Positions 31,024 through 42,483 are shown, numbered from the stretch's first letter. The stretch is DNA of 64,000 bases from Blastomyces gilchristii SLH14081 (GCF_000003855.2 NW_003101679.1:4115393-4179392); one strand, 5' to 3'. Notes: generated by a model from the sequence alone, not told the origin. Made by a program: numbers and translations.

Positions 31024-33702
31024 GATATATGTGACCGTTTCAACACAAACCGAGCCAGATTGCCCCCTGGCGGCAATTTGGGTTGAAGCCCAGGCAACAA
31101 GATGACGGAGGCTGAGAAGGGGGTGAAACTCCGTGGGAGCTTCGACTGTATATGGAAAGAAAGAGGGCAGATGAAAACAACAGGAGATGGAGAAGTTGGG
31201 CGGAAGAATGTCAAAGAGAAGAAATGTTCCAGAAGAGAAGACTAGATTGAGTCACCGATTCAGGGAACTTCGTGTTTGTTAAGCTCTGGTTGGGCTCGCC
31301 TTGCATCGGTGGAGAGGTTCCGGACTCGGCTGTGGCATTGACTTCGAGCGAGTCTGGGTCTACATGGGATATCTGATCTTGGAGTAGTGTTGGCAGCGGG
31401 GTAGAGCACAGCGATGGTTTCATGCAACAACCTTGTTAGCCCCATTATTAAGTAGCTTAGTTCAAGATTAAGCTGGGGTCAAGGATCTTGGCTCTTGGAT
31501 AAGATGAATTGCTCCACTGCCACTGATAGTTAGTTACCTGTCGATCCTCTTTAACTCTCTCGACCGACAATGCTGCTCCTGAGCTTTCTTCATAAACCTT
31601 GTCGGGCTCTTCAGGTCTACAGCCGCGTGATTAGAGGGGAACAATTGGACGGGGGGTTAAAGGGCTCATGAGGCAAGAAAAGACAAGGAATAAACGCTCC
31701 ACAGTCCCTCAGATCAAGTTGTCCTGAGGTTGAGGCTTGAGAGCAATATGCGGCGGAAATGGAGCTAAAGTCAGCCTCCTGACGATGGATTACATCAGCG
31801 GGAGTCTGATCCCTGTCCCTTACGCCCTTCGTTTGACATCTAACCCCAGCGCTAAGCCTATATAGATTAGCCGCGCACTACGGGATCCAAGCCTCCTTTC
31901 CAGAAGCTATGGTTCAGTTTTTAAACGTCAATTGGTTTGCTAACACTTTCATTCTCAATATCGGGCTTGGACCAACGATAGCAGGCACGTCCCCATATAA
32001 TCATCAGACAGAACACGAGTGGTCGAATGGGAATTAGAATCATACGAATACGCTATCGATGCATTAGCCGTCCCGGGACAAATGACGGCAGATTGCTTCT
32101 ACTAACTCCAACTTCCGAAATGTTAAACCCTATTCAACCGCGCCGGTCTCGGAGTCGCGTTGGCAGCTTGCTAGGAAATGCACGCTCGTTCACTTTTCCT
32201 GCAGGTTTTGAATTGTGTGCTTACGCGCGACTCCCGAGTCGAGTCGGAATACCTAGGCATCAGTCTTGAATTGGACTCGTGTCGCTACGGGTCTTCCCTT
32301 TTTCATCTATCGGTGAATCTATTTTATTGCTGTCTGCGCTATTTTGGCAGCTCAGGTTTCCAATCGGCAACGGAAAACGAGCAATGATTGCACCGCCGTG
32401 CTTATCAATCAGCTCATTATTATTGTTTAGCGTCTGTGTGTTGTCAGTCTGATACCTTCATTCCTGAAGGTCCAACCAACTGTGTGCATAACTGCATCCA
32501 AAATGGAAAATGCTTGAACTACGTGTTCATTGACAGATCTAGCAGATCCGGAGTTATACTACTCTTTTGAATATGAATATAAAGTACGTGGAAATGTGTT
32601 TGCTGTGCTACATTTTAATTGACTGTTGAGCTGCTAATTTTGACCAATTACAGAAATTTTGCGTTTTTCGTTTTTCTTCTCACTATGCATCTATGTTCAA
32701 CAGGGCATTGGTCTTCAGAGTATAATTAGTCCCGTGAAGTCACCATTTCGCCGGGCCGTCCGGGCGAGGTCCTAATGCCGGCTGCTACTGCCGCAACAAT
32801 GAATCTTCAAGCTATCGAAGGATTGACCGTCCGGGGCGCGAAATTGCCAGTTAGGCTAGGCTCGTACTAGCAAGCCTCCACCCCTCCATATAGGGCTGGC
32901 TGCGATAACAATGAGGTCATGAGAAATGCGTCATTATCAATTGATTTTGAAAGACCTCTTGGTTGAAAATTCTGTTCTGTCTGAGTCGTGCCAGGCTGCC
33001 AGCGCGTGTCCTTGTTTCTCTGTCGTTCTCTATCTCTCGCATGCCAATTAAGCCCCATTCATGCCGTTTGGTATTGGGGAGTGACAACGACTCAGATGAC
33101 CTGAGCGCTTCCGCTTTTAACCGTCCGGCGGTAGCGATTGGACTGGGGAAGGTAATTGTGGGGGGATGCACAGATGATGCATTATTATTGTCGCAGAGCG
33201 GAAGGTGCTCGTTGTGGTATCTTTCTCCTCCGATATATCTCCGTCCACACTAGAACGGGAGTTTAGTTGCCTGGAAGGTTGTCATTGATTGGGGAGATGG
33301 GCATTGAGACCCTCCGGTTTCTTGACAACATGACATGCTTCGTCTGTTCACATTGACTCTGTCATCTAAGTGATTGTTTGTTGGTCCGGCTGCGTCCATT
33401 TCACTCTCAGGCTCGTATGGATAAGGCCTTCGGAACTACCACTAATATGGATTTGAAGGTCGATATGTAAGTAGGATTATATAGAAATAGATTCTTGCCC
33501 AGATAATTGATTAGAAATAGAATGGACCTGAGTGGATGGGATTTTTTGTTCAACCCTGGAGTGATATTCGCGTTTGTTCTGACTACAATTGGACCTCGGC
33601 GATTACCCTGAACGCCAAGACCGGTTCCACCCCATCGAAGCTTTCATCGTTGGCGGAAACCAGAGCCGTTTCCTCAAGGAACATATCGAACCGAATACCA
33701 GA
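31024..33702. other. Long upstream/intergenic region
   Basis: This separates the divergently transcribed homeobox gene and E2-like gene. The part next to 31023 contains several short frames on the minus strand (for example 31211-31423) and may be a long 5' leader. No coding region could be supported, and no transposase or RNA gene was recognised. Confidence 0.45.
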
Positions 33703-35102
33703 ATGTCGTCCTACAAGCTTCCCAACATCCCGTCTCTGCGCAAACAACAGCTTCGGCTTGAATTGTAAGTCGAGCATAAGTTTCTTTACGACGTTGCTCG
33801 CTTCCCCTTTTCCAAAAGATACCTTCTTGTAAGCTGTTGTTTGCATTGAGGGCTGACGGGTCTCCTCCCGAAACAGCGCCAGCTTGAAAACCGCCCCTCT
33901 CCCTGGTGTCTATGTGAATATCTCAGCGACAGATCCGACCTTCTGGTCCGGAGTTATTTTTGTCCAGAAAGGTAATAAAATAATATTCTGCCCGTCGCAT
34001 GTGATCTTTTCCCAAATATTCTTTGAGGTGAAGTTGTTAACTGCGATGAGTAATAAGCTAATGGACGAACTTGCTCTGTAATCAGGCCCCTACGCATCTG
34101 CTATTTTACGATTCCAGCTCCGCTTTCCATCGACATATCCAGATCTACCGCCATTGGTGACCTTCACAACAGACATATTCCACCCTCTCATCGTGCCCCT
34201 CACAACGTACACATTTAGTACGAACTCTCCTGATACGGACACCGTAAGCGCAACGGACGAGGAACGCCTGCCACCTGGTGGCTTTAGTCTGAGGCATGGG
34301 TTTCCACATTGGTTCGGAAGGGCACGCAGGAGTGCATCTAATTCAGCGACACAATCGAGGAACGTGAGTGGAAGCGACCAGAATGGCACGAAACCAACAG
34401 CCTTGGAACAGCAACAGTCCAGTCAGGGGACAAGCGAATCAACTCCAGACAAAACCCCTACCAATCCTGGGACGTCGTCTACAGGAGGACTAGATGCCTC
34501 ATCCTCTGGGCGAGGTTCGTCACATGATTCCCATGGACATGTATCTCCATTGCCAGTCGGCTCGCCGTATACTTCCAGCCTTCAAGTGAATGTCCCAGTA
34601 TTGAAGGTGCTCAACTATATTCGGTCGACATTTGATGACGAAGAAGTATTGGACTCTATACCGCTGGAGGCGGCTGGAAACCCGGGAGCCTGGCATGCGT
34701 GGCGATCTCATCGGGGCCTAGGATATAGGGAAGGAGAAGATGGTGTAGATGCGTCCGTGAAAAGGGGTAGCCTTCAAGCACGGCGTCCTGGGGAATGGAA
34801 CTGGGAAGGTGTCTGGGAGACGAGGGTTCAGGCTGGAATTGAGACTAGTTTTTTGGAATCGGTCCTTTTCGGAAATAGTACGCGTAGTGGTGCGAGTGAT
34901 GATCTGGTGAGTGCAGGTGCCGGATCGATAGTGTGCTTTCATATACACATGTTGAATTTCCGAGAGAAGCTAATTCGTAATTGCATTTTTCTAGATTCGA
35001 TTCATCAAACTTGATAGCGATACGCTTGCCAAAACGAAGGAAGAGATTATCTCTACCCAGGGTATCTCTACCCAAGAAGGTGGCGAGATAGACACAGCAT
35101 GA
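33703..35102 (+). CDS. Ubiquitin-conjugating-enzyme variant (AKTIP/FTS-like UBC fold without catalytic Cys)
   Basis: Four exons (33703-33764, 33877-33971, 34086-34906, 34995-35102) give 361 residues. The junctions restore QQLRLEFASLKTAPLPGVYV, VIFVQKGPYASAILRFQLRF and SDDLIRFIKLDSDTLAKTKE. The first 120 residues form a UBC fold: PGVYVNISATDPTFWSGVIF, then FPSTYPDLPPLVTFTTDIFH. At the position of the E2 active site there is HPLIVPLTTYTFSTN with no cysteine, so it should not form a ubiquitin thioester. After a disordered Ser/Thr/Gly region (about 170-235) comes a C-terminal segment that presumably binds partners. Animal FTS acts with Hook proteins in vesicle trafficking, and a similar adaptor role is inferred. 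The frame is open some 40 codons upstream of 33703 without an ATG, so an extra 5' exon is possible. Confidence 0.8.
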
Positions 35103-35558
35103 TTCGGTGCTCGTCTCTAGCCCTAATGAGCAAAGTTCGCGGTAGGGGAGCTGCAATCGTGGATGATTTCTTTCTGCTTTTTTGGGCTTTCGCGCCTTGA
35201 CGACTGAACTCTAGCGGGCCCTTTTTTAAGTATACGAAGTGTTGTTTTGATATCCCAAAATCTACTTTTATTCCGCTGAATTTGGTGACTTATATATGAA
35301 CCTGCATCGTGCCTTCTGCATGACGCGGTTACCTCTTTTGCTGTGTTTTATTCTTTTATTATTCTTTTCTGTCAACACAGCTTTCCCTTCTCTTTTTAAA
35401 CTAGATTGCATCAACATCTATCTCGCGTGTATTCTCATATTCTATGCTTCTATACTTCTAGTATTTGGCGGATACGCTCAAATTCTATACATAAAGTCAT
35501 TCAAGATATCTGCTCAAAATCGGGGCGAGATAGATATATACCAAGGGCAAGTTTCGAT

Positions 35559-35864
35559 ATGTACAGGATAACACGGAGCGAAGCAAATAGGAATCTAATC
35601 TTAATTGCATTGGTTCTTGTGCCCATCGTTGTCCTGTTCACTATTCTTGCAACAGCTCTGGCGTGCTCAGAGTACTGGAGTTTGTATCGGGAGCGACGGC
35701 GTCTTCGTGCTGGAAATATCCCCCACCCAAGGAGGGCTCATTCAAACGCGCATTGGGTATCGTCATCATCTGAGTCGTCGAACGCGTCGACAGAGAGATC
35801 CGAGTCCAGCGACGGCGACGCAGTTATGTACATGAAGCCGGCGCTGTTGAGGGAACACGTCTAA
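35559..35864 (+). CDS. Small single-pass membrane protein (unrecognised)
   Basis: An ATG at 35559 opens a 101-residue frame. Residues 13-36 (LILIALVLVPIVVLFTILAT) form one strong membrane segment, followed by a basic patch YRERRRLRAG and a Ser/Glu-rich cytoplasmic-type tail ending KPALLREHV. There is no family I recognise. The frame extends further upstream, but that part is AT-rich and looks non-coding. Its stop lies only 33 bases before the ATG of the VWA gene on the same strand, so it may be an upstream frame on the same transcript, a separate small gene, or a 5' exon if a splice site was missed. Confidence 0.45.
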   Translation: MYRITRSEANRNLILIALVLVPIVVLFTILATALACSEYWSLYRERRRLRAGNIPHPRRAHSNAHWVSSSSESSNASTERSESSDGDAVMYMKPALLREHV

Positions 35865-35897
35865 TAGGCATTTGGTTATATAATCTCACCAGACGTC

Positions 35898-38149
35898 ATG
35901 CCCAGGTCAAACGGGGACATCCAGCCATGTCCCGAGCAAGATAGCACAACCATCCCCACGACACTGCCTTTGCGCATCTTCAAACGACGTTTACCAACTG
36001 TTCCAGAGGCTTCTTCCACTAGCTTTGTTAAAAGCTCTGCTCCCCCCTACGCGATTCCCCGACGGCACTCGTCTTATGCCATTCGTCGACCGCTCCGGCT
36101 CTCAAGGGAGCCCCAGTACTCAACACTACCAGTAAAGCAGGATAGCCCGCGTTCATCTAAATCTCACAATATTGAACGACATTCCCTCTTTGATTCGCGT
36201 CTTCTATCGTTACGGACATTTAGTAACAACAGGCCTAGTATGGACGAGGTATGTGTTTTCGTCACGCCCATGAAGTTTATCAAAGAAGCAAAAAAGCCTA
36301 ATACCCAGTGTTAAGGAATTAAATGAGAGATCGCGTTCGGGGGTAGATAATGTGGTGCGAAGGATTCCGTCTAAAGGGGGGATTTTCCCTCGGGTTGCGA
36401 AGGTATTGGATTTCAGTAAATCACGTCACTCGAGCCTGGGACCGGCATCCGGTGGTTACTCGAGATTAGATCCGCCAAAACGCGTTTATACAGAGCCAAA
36501 TTCACCAAATACGCATCGTTATCCGCCAAATCATAAAATTCGCGAGCCTATCTCGACACAGCTAACAGCTGCCCCTGAGAGGTTTGGACAAAGAACGCCC
36601 CCTTTTACTAGAAAGAACCTTTTTGTCCCAAAACACCGCAACAACGTCCATACTCGCTTCTCTTGCCCTCTCCCAATTACGAGAGCCAACATACATATAA
36701 CGATGGATGCTATGAAGATTTCTGCTCGCGAGGACCTTTTCACTTGGGCTGCGGTGGAAATATCTGCAAACGTTAATTTGGAAGGCGAGCTTGAAACCCA
36801 GATTGGGTGCGACGTTCCTCTGGACATTATAGTTCTCCTAGATAATTCGTGGGTTCCCCTTACTCAATTCTAGGGAAGTCATAACTGACTAGGCGGCTAG
36901 AGCAAGCATGCCGCCCGCTCTATTAAAAGGGGCGTGCAATACTGTACTCCATTTGGCTTCGTCAATGGATATGCTCGTTGACCGAATGGCAATCGGCTGT
37001 ATATCTGCTGATCCTGAGCAAAATCTACAGCTTCTTCTGCCGCTATCTACTTGTAATCTCGATGTTATCCGAGGATTACTTCGATCTGTACAAATCTTCC
37101 AGTTCCCGTGCGACGAGCCGAATCTGACTCGTACATCAAAAGCTCTCCATGAGGCGTCGAACTTGCTTCTGAGATATTCGAGTAGGGGAGCACTACGTCA
37201 TGTTTTTGTGATCACTGCAAATTTAGGCATTTCTCTGTTGGAAATAACCAGCAACATAAGGAGTCGAGTGCGATTTCACACCATATCTCCAGAGCCGGTG
37301 CTCGTAGTATGGGCTTCCGAGCCAGTGGATGGCTGGCATCTGTCTGCTAGTTTTGACGAGGAAGACAACGATGGCGCGCATGCGCTAAAACATAATTTAA
37401 AGCAAGTTATGCGCCATCTTCGCTTTGGACTTGATCCTGGTGTTCTGTCGAACTTGTCGATAAGGCTCGACGGACAACATGGTTGTGATATCGAAGCTAT
37501 TCTTGGTGAGACGAAATGTAAAGCTTTGCGGCCAGGCGAGAAGTGGACTCTCCTTGTTAAGATCAAAGCTGTGTCTGAGGTAATGGAAGAGCTTTCTGTC
37601 CATGGGGACCGCACCCAAAATCCAGTCGATAACGATGTCGACCAAATGATTGATCAACTCCATGGGCTCCTTAGAGCATCTGACCGGGCGATCTCTGAGA
37701 ACATTTTCACTGTAAACCTAGAGCACAGTCATTCAGCATTATCTGGCCCTGCGGTTATCAAATTGGAGAACAAGTGTGAAATTACCCGCTTTCCCCGGAA
37801 AAAAGTCAGACAGGCCCTTCACAAAGATGTCCGCGAGTTATATGGCGAGGGGAACGCCTTGCAAGGGAGAGTCAAACGAATTAATTCAATGCATCTGAGT
37901 CGTCATCTTGACGGCGGCGACAATCATAGGACATCGGAACAGGGAAAAAATAGTAGAGAGCGGTCTTTCACTTCTTCGCCATCACACTTGTCACAGCATC
38001 TGGAGGTTTATAATAGTCCACAGGTAGAGTTGGGCAGTATGAACCCATTCCGCAATTTGGTCGAAGGTTGCGACGGTAACTGTTTTCACAATATATGTTC
38101 AGATGAGAAGGTTGCTCGAGATCAGGCCTTCGTTTCGCCGATTTCGTAG
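35898..38149 (+). CDS. Von Willebrand factor A-like domain protein
   Basis: Three exons (35898-36248, a second from about 36286 to 36848, and 36901-38149) give about 720 residues. The second intron (36849-36900) has a CTGAC branch and a TAG end. Its removal creates DIIVLLDNSASMPPALLKGA, an exact DxSxS metal-binding (MIDAS) motif, which strongly supports both the splice and the VWA call. The first intron is only 37-40 nt (36249 to 36285 or 36288), short for a fungus. The N-terminal 270 residues are Arg/Ser/Pro-rich and disordered. The segment before the VWA (FTWAAVEISANVNLEGELET) looks like a small beta domain, and the C-terminal 150 residues are again disordered. No membrane segment is present. 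Its function is unknown. Confidence 0.75.
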
Positions 38150-38592
38150 GTGCTAATGTCAGCTTTCCCTCTAGCTAGATATAATATAGGAGATTAGGGT
38201 TGGGATTGGCTATATTGGTGGTGGGGATTTTCTTTTGCTGTGTTCTTGCTTGTTCACGATTTTCACTGCGGGGCCTCAGCGGGTCTCGTTGATTATATAT
38301 AATTTCTCGCACAATGTGGCCTAAACGGCCATAAAACAACGTAATTAAAATACAACGTAATTATTATCTCTCTATTGATATTGCGGCTTTGTGCTTTTGG
38401 GAAACGGCGGCCGTGAAAGGAACAGATACTAGATGCCATCTGAATTTACGAACGAGGAGCAACCCCATTGAACGTAGGAACCAGAAGCTAAACTCGATGC
38501 CACTCATTCAGTTCATAAACCATGTCAAAAATACGCCATCCATCATTTCCTAACTGTATTTACCGTTACACCCTACAATTTTCCACCTCCTC

Positions 38593-40041
38593 TCACTTTC
38601 CACGCTCTTTTCCCACCCCATTCCTCCAAATGGGTTCCCCTTCATCATCAAACTCCGCCCATTGAAAGAAAGAGCACGACGTTTTCCCAACCGCATACCC
38701 AGCATAGCACATCCACATGTATCTCCCCCGCGTGTCCCGTTTCCTCTGCACGCATCGCAACACACACGGCATTCCGCAACGACACTTGGGCGTGTGGCGC
38801 GGGTGTAGAGACTCGCGGTACCAGCGGTATGTGATGTTTATTCGCTTGTTGCCTGCAATGGGATGTGGCGATATTGTCTGTGCGGGGCTAATGCTGTGTT
38901 TGTATTCTTCCTGGGTTTCGGCGTGCATTACTAGGAGAGAGTTGTGGGGGAGGTGGATGGAGATTTGGCCTTGGATGTCTGCTCTGGTTGCTGCTGCTGC
39001 TGTTGTTGTTGTGGATATAGATGTAGATGTAGATGTTTGTGTAGCTATTGTTTCCTCGTTAGCATTAGCATTACTATCGTTGCCGTTGGCATTGGGACCC
39101 TCAGGATCATCGGGCGGCACAATTCGGCGCACTCGAAACTCCCTCGTGACGCCTAGGCTTAAACTACCAATGACGGGTCGGGGTCCTAGATATGTCAGTT
39201 CATCCGAGTGGTAGCCTACGCTTTCAGAGGGGCCATCATAACAATTCACGAAGGCTGCGTTGGGTACCCATGTACGCGACGATTGGTATTTTAGCTTCTT
39301 CCCGCCCGGGTAGTGTGATGTGATGCGCTTATGGATCTCATCGTTCACGGCTTTTTGAACTTTTGTAGAAACACGACGGAGTTCCGGGGTTAACTGTCGG
39401 ACGTCTGTTCGATAGGTGCCATTGTAGGAGTATTCGTGTTTATGCTTATGCAGCTCTTCGGTACTGGAGACGTAGAAGCCTGCGGAGTGGGGACTTTGGA
39501 CGGTGCTTTCGAAAAGCTGGAAGGTTTGTCTGTGGAAGGTTTTGGCTTCTTCGAGCAGTTCGCGGAGGAGATCGTTGGCTTCCTCTGCGGCAAGGAAGTT
39601 ATGAATTATGGTGCAAGGGGTGTACTTGGATATGTCCTCTGGGGAGAAGAGGTGCAATGTCCGCCCTCTCTTTGTGAGGGCTTTCGGCCCTGCTTTTGAG
39701 GTTGATAGGTTCGTCGCTGTTACACCGAATGATGAGAGCGAGCTTTGTATGCCCAGGCCACTTGAAATGTTGCGCTTCTTATTACCGCTCGGAGGTGTCT
39801 GGGATGGCAGAGTTGAGCACGCGGCTGTGAGGGACCCTTCACTAGCAACCAGCACGTCAAGGAGGAATTCTTGCTGGAAGTCCGGAAAGAGAGATGCTAG
39901 AATCGCCAGCTTTACGTCTGTCGATTCCTCGTCTTTAGCTATTTCACAGTCTCCGTCATTGGCCGAAAGAAATGTTGTCTCTTTATGAGATTCCGGCGGG
40001 GAGGAGTCTCGTGGGCGTTTCCGAGACAGGAACTTATCCAT
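38593..40041 (-). CDS. AlkB-type dioxygenase with CUE and GRF zinc-finger domains
   Basis: A single-exon protein of 482 residues; the first ATG is at 40041. Residues about 43-78 (VKLAILASLFPDFQQEFLLD) are a CUE-like ubiquitin-binding domain. The 2OG-Fe(II) oxygenase core follows: SSRTWVPNAAFVNCYDGPSE, iron ligands in GYHSDELTYLG (about H278 and D280) and EYKHSI (about H381), and the 2-oxoglutarate-binding RINITYRWYR. A low-complexity Asn/Thr/Ala insertion (about 315-355) includes codon repeats. The C-terminus is a GRF-type finger, PKCRCGMPCVLRCVQRKR to TSCSFFQW. The nearest known class is ALKBH2/3-like DNA or RNA alkylation repair. CUE and GRF domains suggest recruitment to ubiquitin and nucleic acid; this is inference. 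Confidence 0.9.
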   Translation of the reverse strand: MDKFLSRKRPRDSSPPESHKETTFLSANDGDCEIAKDEESTDVKLAILASLFPDFQQEFLLDVLVASEGSLTAACSTLPSQTPPSGNKKRNISSGLGIQSSLSSFGVTATNLSTSKAGPKALTKRGRTLHLFSPEDISKYTPCTIIHNFLAAEEANDLLRELLEEAKTFHRQTFQLFESTVQSPHSAGFYVSSTEELHKHKHEYSYNGTYRTDVRQLTPELRRVSTKVQKAVNDEIHKRITSHYPGGKKLKYQSSRTWVPNAAFVNCYDGPSESVGYHSDELTYLGPRPVIGSLSLGVTREFRVRRIVPPDDPEGPNANGNDSNANANEETIATQTSTSTSISTTTTAAAATRADIQGQISIHLPHNSLLVMHAETQEEYKHSISPAQTISPHPIAGNKRINITYRWYRESLHPRHTPKCRCGMPCVLRCVQRKRDTRGRYMWMCYAGYAVGKTSCSFFQWAEFDDEGEPIWRNGVGKERGK

Positions 40042-40305
40042 TCTTCTCACTTTCTTTTTTATTTACTTTATGTGTCTGGATAGTAGCAATCACCTGCTTG
40101 GTGCCATTTGTTGACTGCGATTTCCGTGAGTATTTTTCATTTTGGTTGCCTCCCTTGTGAGAATGAGTCGGAATACGTCCTATTAATTGATTTTAACCTT
40201 GAAGAATTCTCGCGGCGACTGACTATGGGAGCACGCACTCAATGTTGACTTAACGTAATCAACCACCCAACGCCCGCCCAATCTTCATTTTTTCATCCAT
40301 CTCAC

Positions 40306-40610
40306 CATGAAGCAGTTATACAAGCAGCAATTGATGATTTGAACATGCCATTGATCCCTAATTACACTGAGACTGCTAAAAAATATAGAATCAGTTGATA
40401 TACATTATCACAGCATTATAGAGATGTTCAAACATCAAGAAAGAAAACAAGCTCTACTCACTGTAAAAATCTCACAGATTTATAAGAAGAACAGTTTCTT
40501 TTTCATATCAATTGATTGACAGATTGCAGTTTCTCTTGTACATCTCAAATTCTTCATAATCTTATTGTTGAGATTCTAAAAGTATCTATTGAAATCAATT
40601 AAATACTATA
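40306..40610 (+). mobile_element. Relic of a pogo/Tc1-type transposase N-terminus, RIP-damaged
   Basis: One reading frame from 40306 gives EAVIQAAIDDLNMPLIPNY, TETAKKYRIS-stop-YTLSQHYRDVQ and INxLTDCSFSCTSQILHNLI. This is the helix-turn-helix start common to fungal pogo-like (DDE_1) transposases. It contains three in-frame stops (TGA 40396, TAA 40483, TGA 40513), each explainable as CGA or CAA changed by C-to-T. The region is AT-rich and no catalytic part was found. This is a dead fragment. Confidence 0.7.
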
Positions 40611-40710
40611 ATTCTTTAGAATAGGTTTTTAAAAAGTGTGTAATACAGTTTTGCACTCTTTCAGATATACAATATTAATCAAGAATTTCTACTTCTATTA
40701 TTAATACATG

Positions 40711-40936
40711 TGTTACGATCGGCGACACGTGACACGGGTAGAATGGTGGATCCACGGTGTAATCACCGTAAATTAACCCTACGTTCTTCCCGTATGGTTA
40801 GGAACCTCCACCGGGGCTATATTAGCTAGATAAGTTACAAGAGAAATTCTGAGAACTTTTAGTTCTCAGGTAGATGTTATAGTCTCTGACTGGTATACAT
40901 CTATCATTGAAGAAGAAGAATAATAATAATACATCA
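40711..40936 (+). repeat. LTR-like segment, possible solo LTR
   Basis: The segment starts TGTTACGATCGGCGACACG and ends near ATACATCA after a GAAGAA/AATAAT tract. It includes an inverted repeat around GAGAACTTTTAGTTCTC. The TG start and general layout resemble fungal LTRs, and it directly follows a transposase relic. I could not find a convincing target-site duplication, so both boundaries are uncertain. Confidence 0.35.
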
Positions 40937-41273
40937 ATTACTGCTTGCTTTATGATGTTTGAATGAGCATTGAGACTAAGCAGACATTGGGTGGGGTGGT
41001 TGGTTATGTTATGCGCTAAATAACCGCGCTAATTTGTGCCTTCCCCCAGACGAGGAGATAGACCTCGGTGGTTCAACTTAAGCCGCCGGGGGGTTTCTTC
41101 CCTGCAACACAACGAGCTATCCTAGAGCAACATCTGAGGATGCGGATTCCCCTATATATCTCCGAAGGTACTCGCTCACATTGGAGTATAGCTGGCCACC
41201 TATAACCCCGCGTCAACTTGTTTGGGATCAACCAGTTGGAAACAATCCTCCTGCCCCTCCCCCGCTCGACAAC

Positions 41274-42483
41274 ATGCTTGAGTTCCGTACAGAGGGATTC
41301 AACGGATATGCAGTGAAATACTCCCCCTTCTTTGACTCCCGTCTTGCGGTTGCTGCATCCGCGAATTTTGGCCTTGTTGGAAATGGCAGGCTCTATTTTC
41401 TCGATCTAACGCCCAACGGCATCGTCCCTCTGAAATAGTAAGCCCCCAAAGATGTAGTGAGGTCTTTAAATGCATTTGCGTCAATACCCCTGGATATATA
41501 TACTTTATCAATATTTTTTGAAACTATCTGGCGCGATTTACGTAATTCTAACAGCTCTATTTAAATCCAGTTTCACAACGCAAGATTCTCTCTATGATAT
41601 TGCCTGGTCCGAAATCCATGAGAACCAAGCCCTCGTGGGCTCTGGGGATGGGAGTATTAAGCTCTTCGATGCTACGGTGGATGAGTTTCCTGTCCAAGGA
41701 TGGAAGGAACATTCTCGCGAAGTTTTCTCCGTTCATTGGAATTTAGTAGCAAAGGACCGATTCTGCTCCAGCAGTTGGGACGGAACCGTTAAAATTTGGT
41801 CACCCTCTAGACCTCAGTCACTCTTAACTCTTCCGACGCATAGCTGCACCTATTCCGTCGCCTTTTCCCCACACTCCCCAGATATCTTATCCTGCGTCTC
41901 TTCAGACTCCCACGTTCGCGTCTTCGATTTGCGTACACCCTCCTCTGCAAACAACCATCTTACAGTACAAATCCCGATTCATGGAGGAGCCTCGGTACCT
42001 ACGAAACCGGGATTTCCACCCGCACCTGCCTCATGTCCTCCATCAGAGGCCCTGACGCATGACTGGAACAAATATCGACCCTCAGTCCTTGCCACAGCTG
42101 GTGTCGACCGAACGATCCGTACATTTGACATCCGTGCTCCGCAACAGGGCCCGCTATCCGCAATGATTGGACATGAGTATGCCGTCCGAAAAATTACCTG
42201 GTCACCGCACCTTTCACACGTTCTTTTAAGCGCTAGTTACGACATGACCTGTCGTGTTTGGAGCGACGGATCCGATACCGGAACGCCGGGTGGTGAAGCA
42301 GGCTTCATGCCCGGTGGACTGAGCGCTGGATCAGGAATGGGCAGAGAACTGGGGCGCATGGGGCGCCATACGGAGTTTGCTACTGGCGTAGATTGGTGTC
42401 TCTTTGGAAGTGAAGGCTGGTGCGCAAGTTGTGGGTGGGATGAAAGACTCTGTGTTTGGGATGTAAGAGCGATCATGGCTTGA
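41274..42483 (+). CDS. PEX7: Peroxisomal PTS2 receptor PEX7 (WD40)
   Basis: Two exons (41274-41437 and 41571-42483) give 358 residues; the intron has a CTAAC branch and joins GIVPLKY to FTTQDSLYDIAWSEIHENQ. The protein starts MLEFRTEGFNGYAVKYSPF, the conserved PEX7 beginning, which is why the ATG at 41274 was chosen. WD repeats follow, including ALVGSGDGSIKLFDATVDEF, CSSSWDGTVKIWSPSRPQSL, ILSCVSSDSHVRVFDLRTPS, VLATAGVDRTIRTFDIRAPQ, VLLSASYDMTCRVWSDGSD and the last ASCGWDERLCVWDVRAI. A Gly/Pro-rich insertion sits between repeats (about residues 225-250). PEX7 carries proteins with an N-terminal PTS2 signal into peroxisomes. The family match is strong across the full length. Confidence 0.95.

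Noticed and set aside
35296..35571. 91-codon hydrophobic frame
   Set aside because: AT-rich DNA gives hydrophobic codons by composition; it overlaps the better candidate at 35559-35864.
41181..41273. In-frame extension upstream of PEX7
   Set aside because: It begins with TTG, not ATG; the conserved PEX7 start MLEFRTEGFNGY is at 41274.
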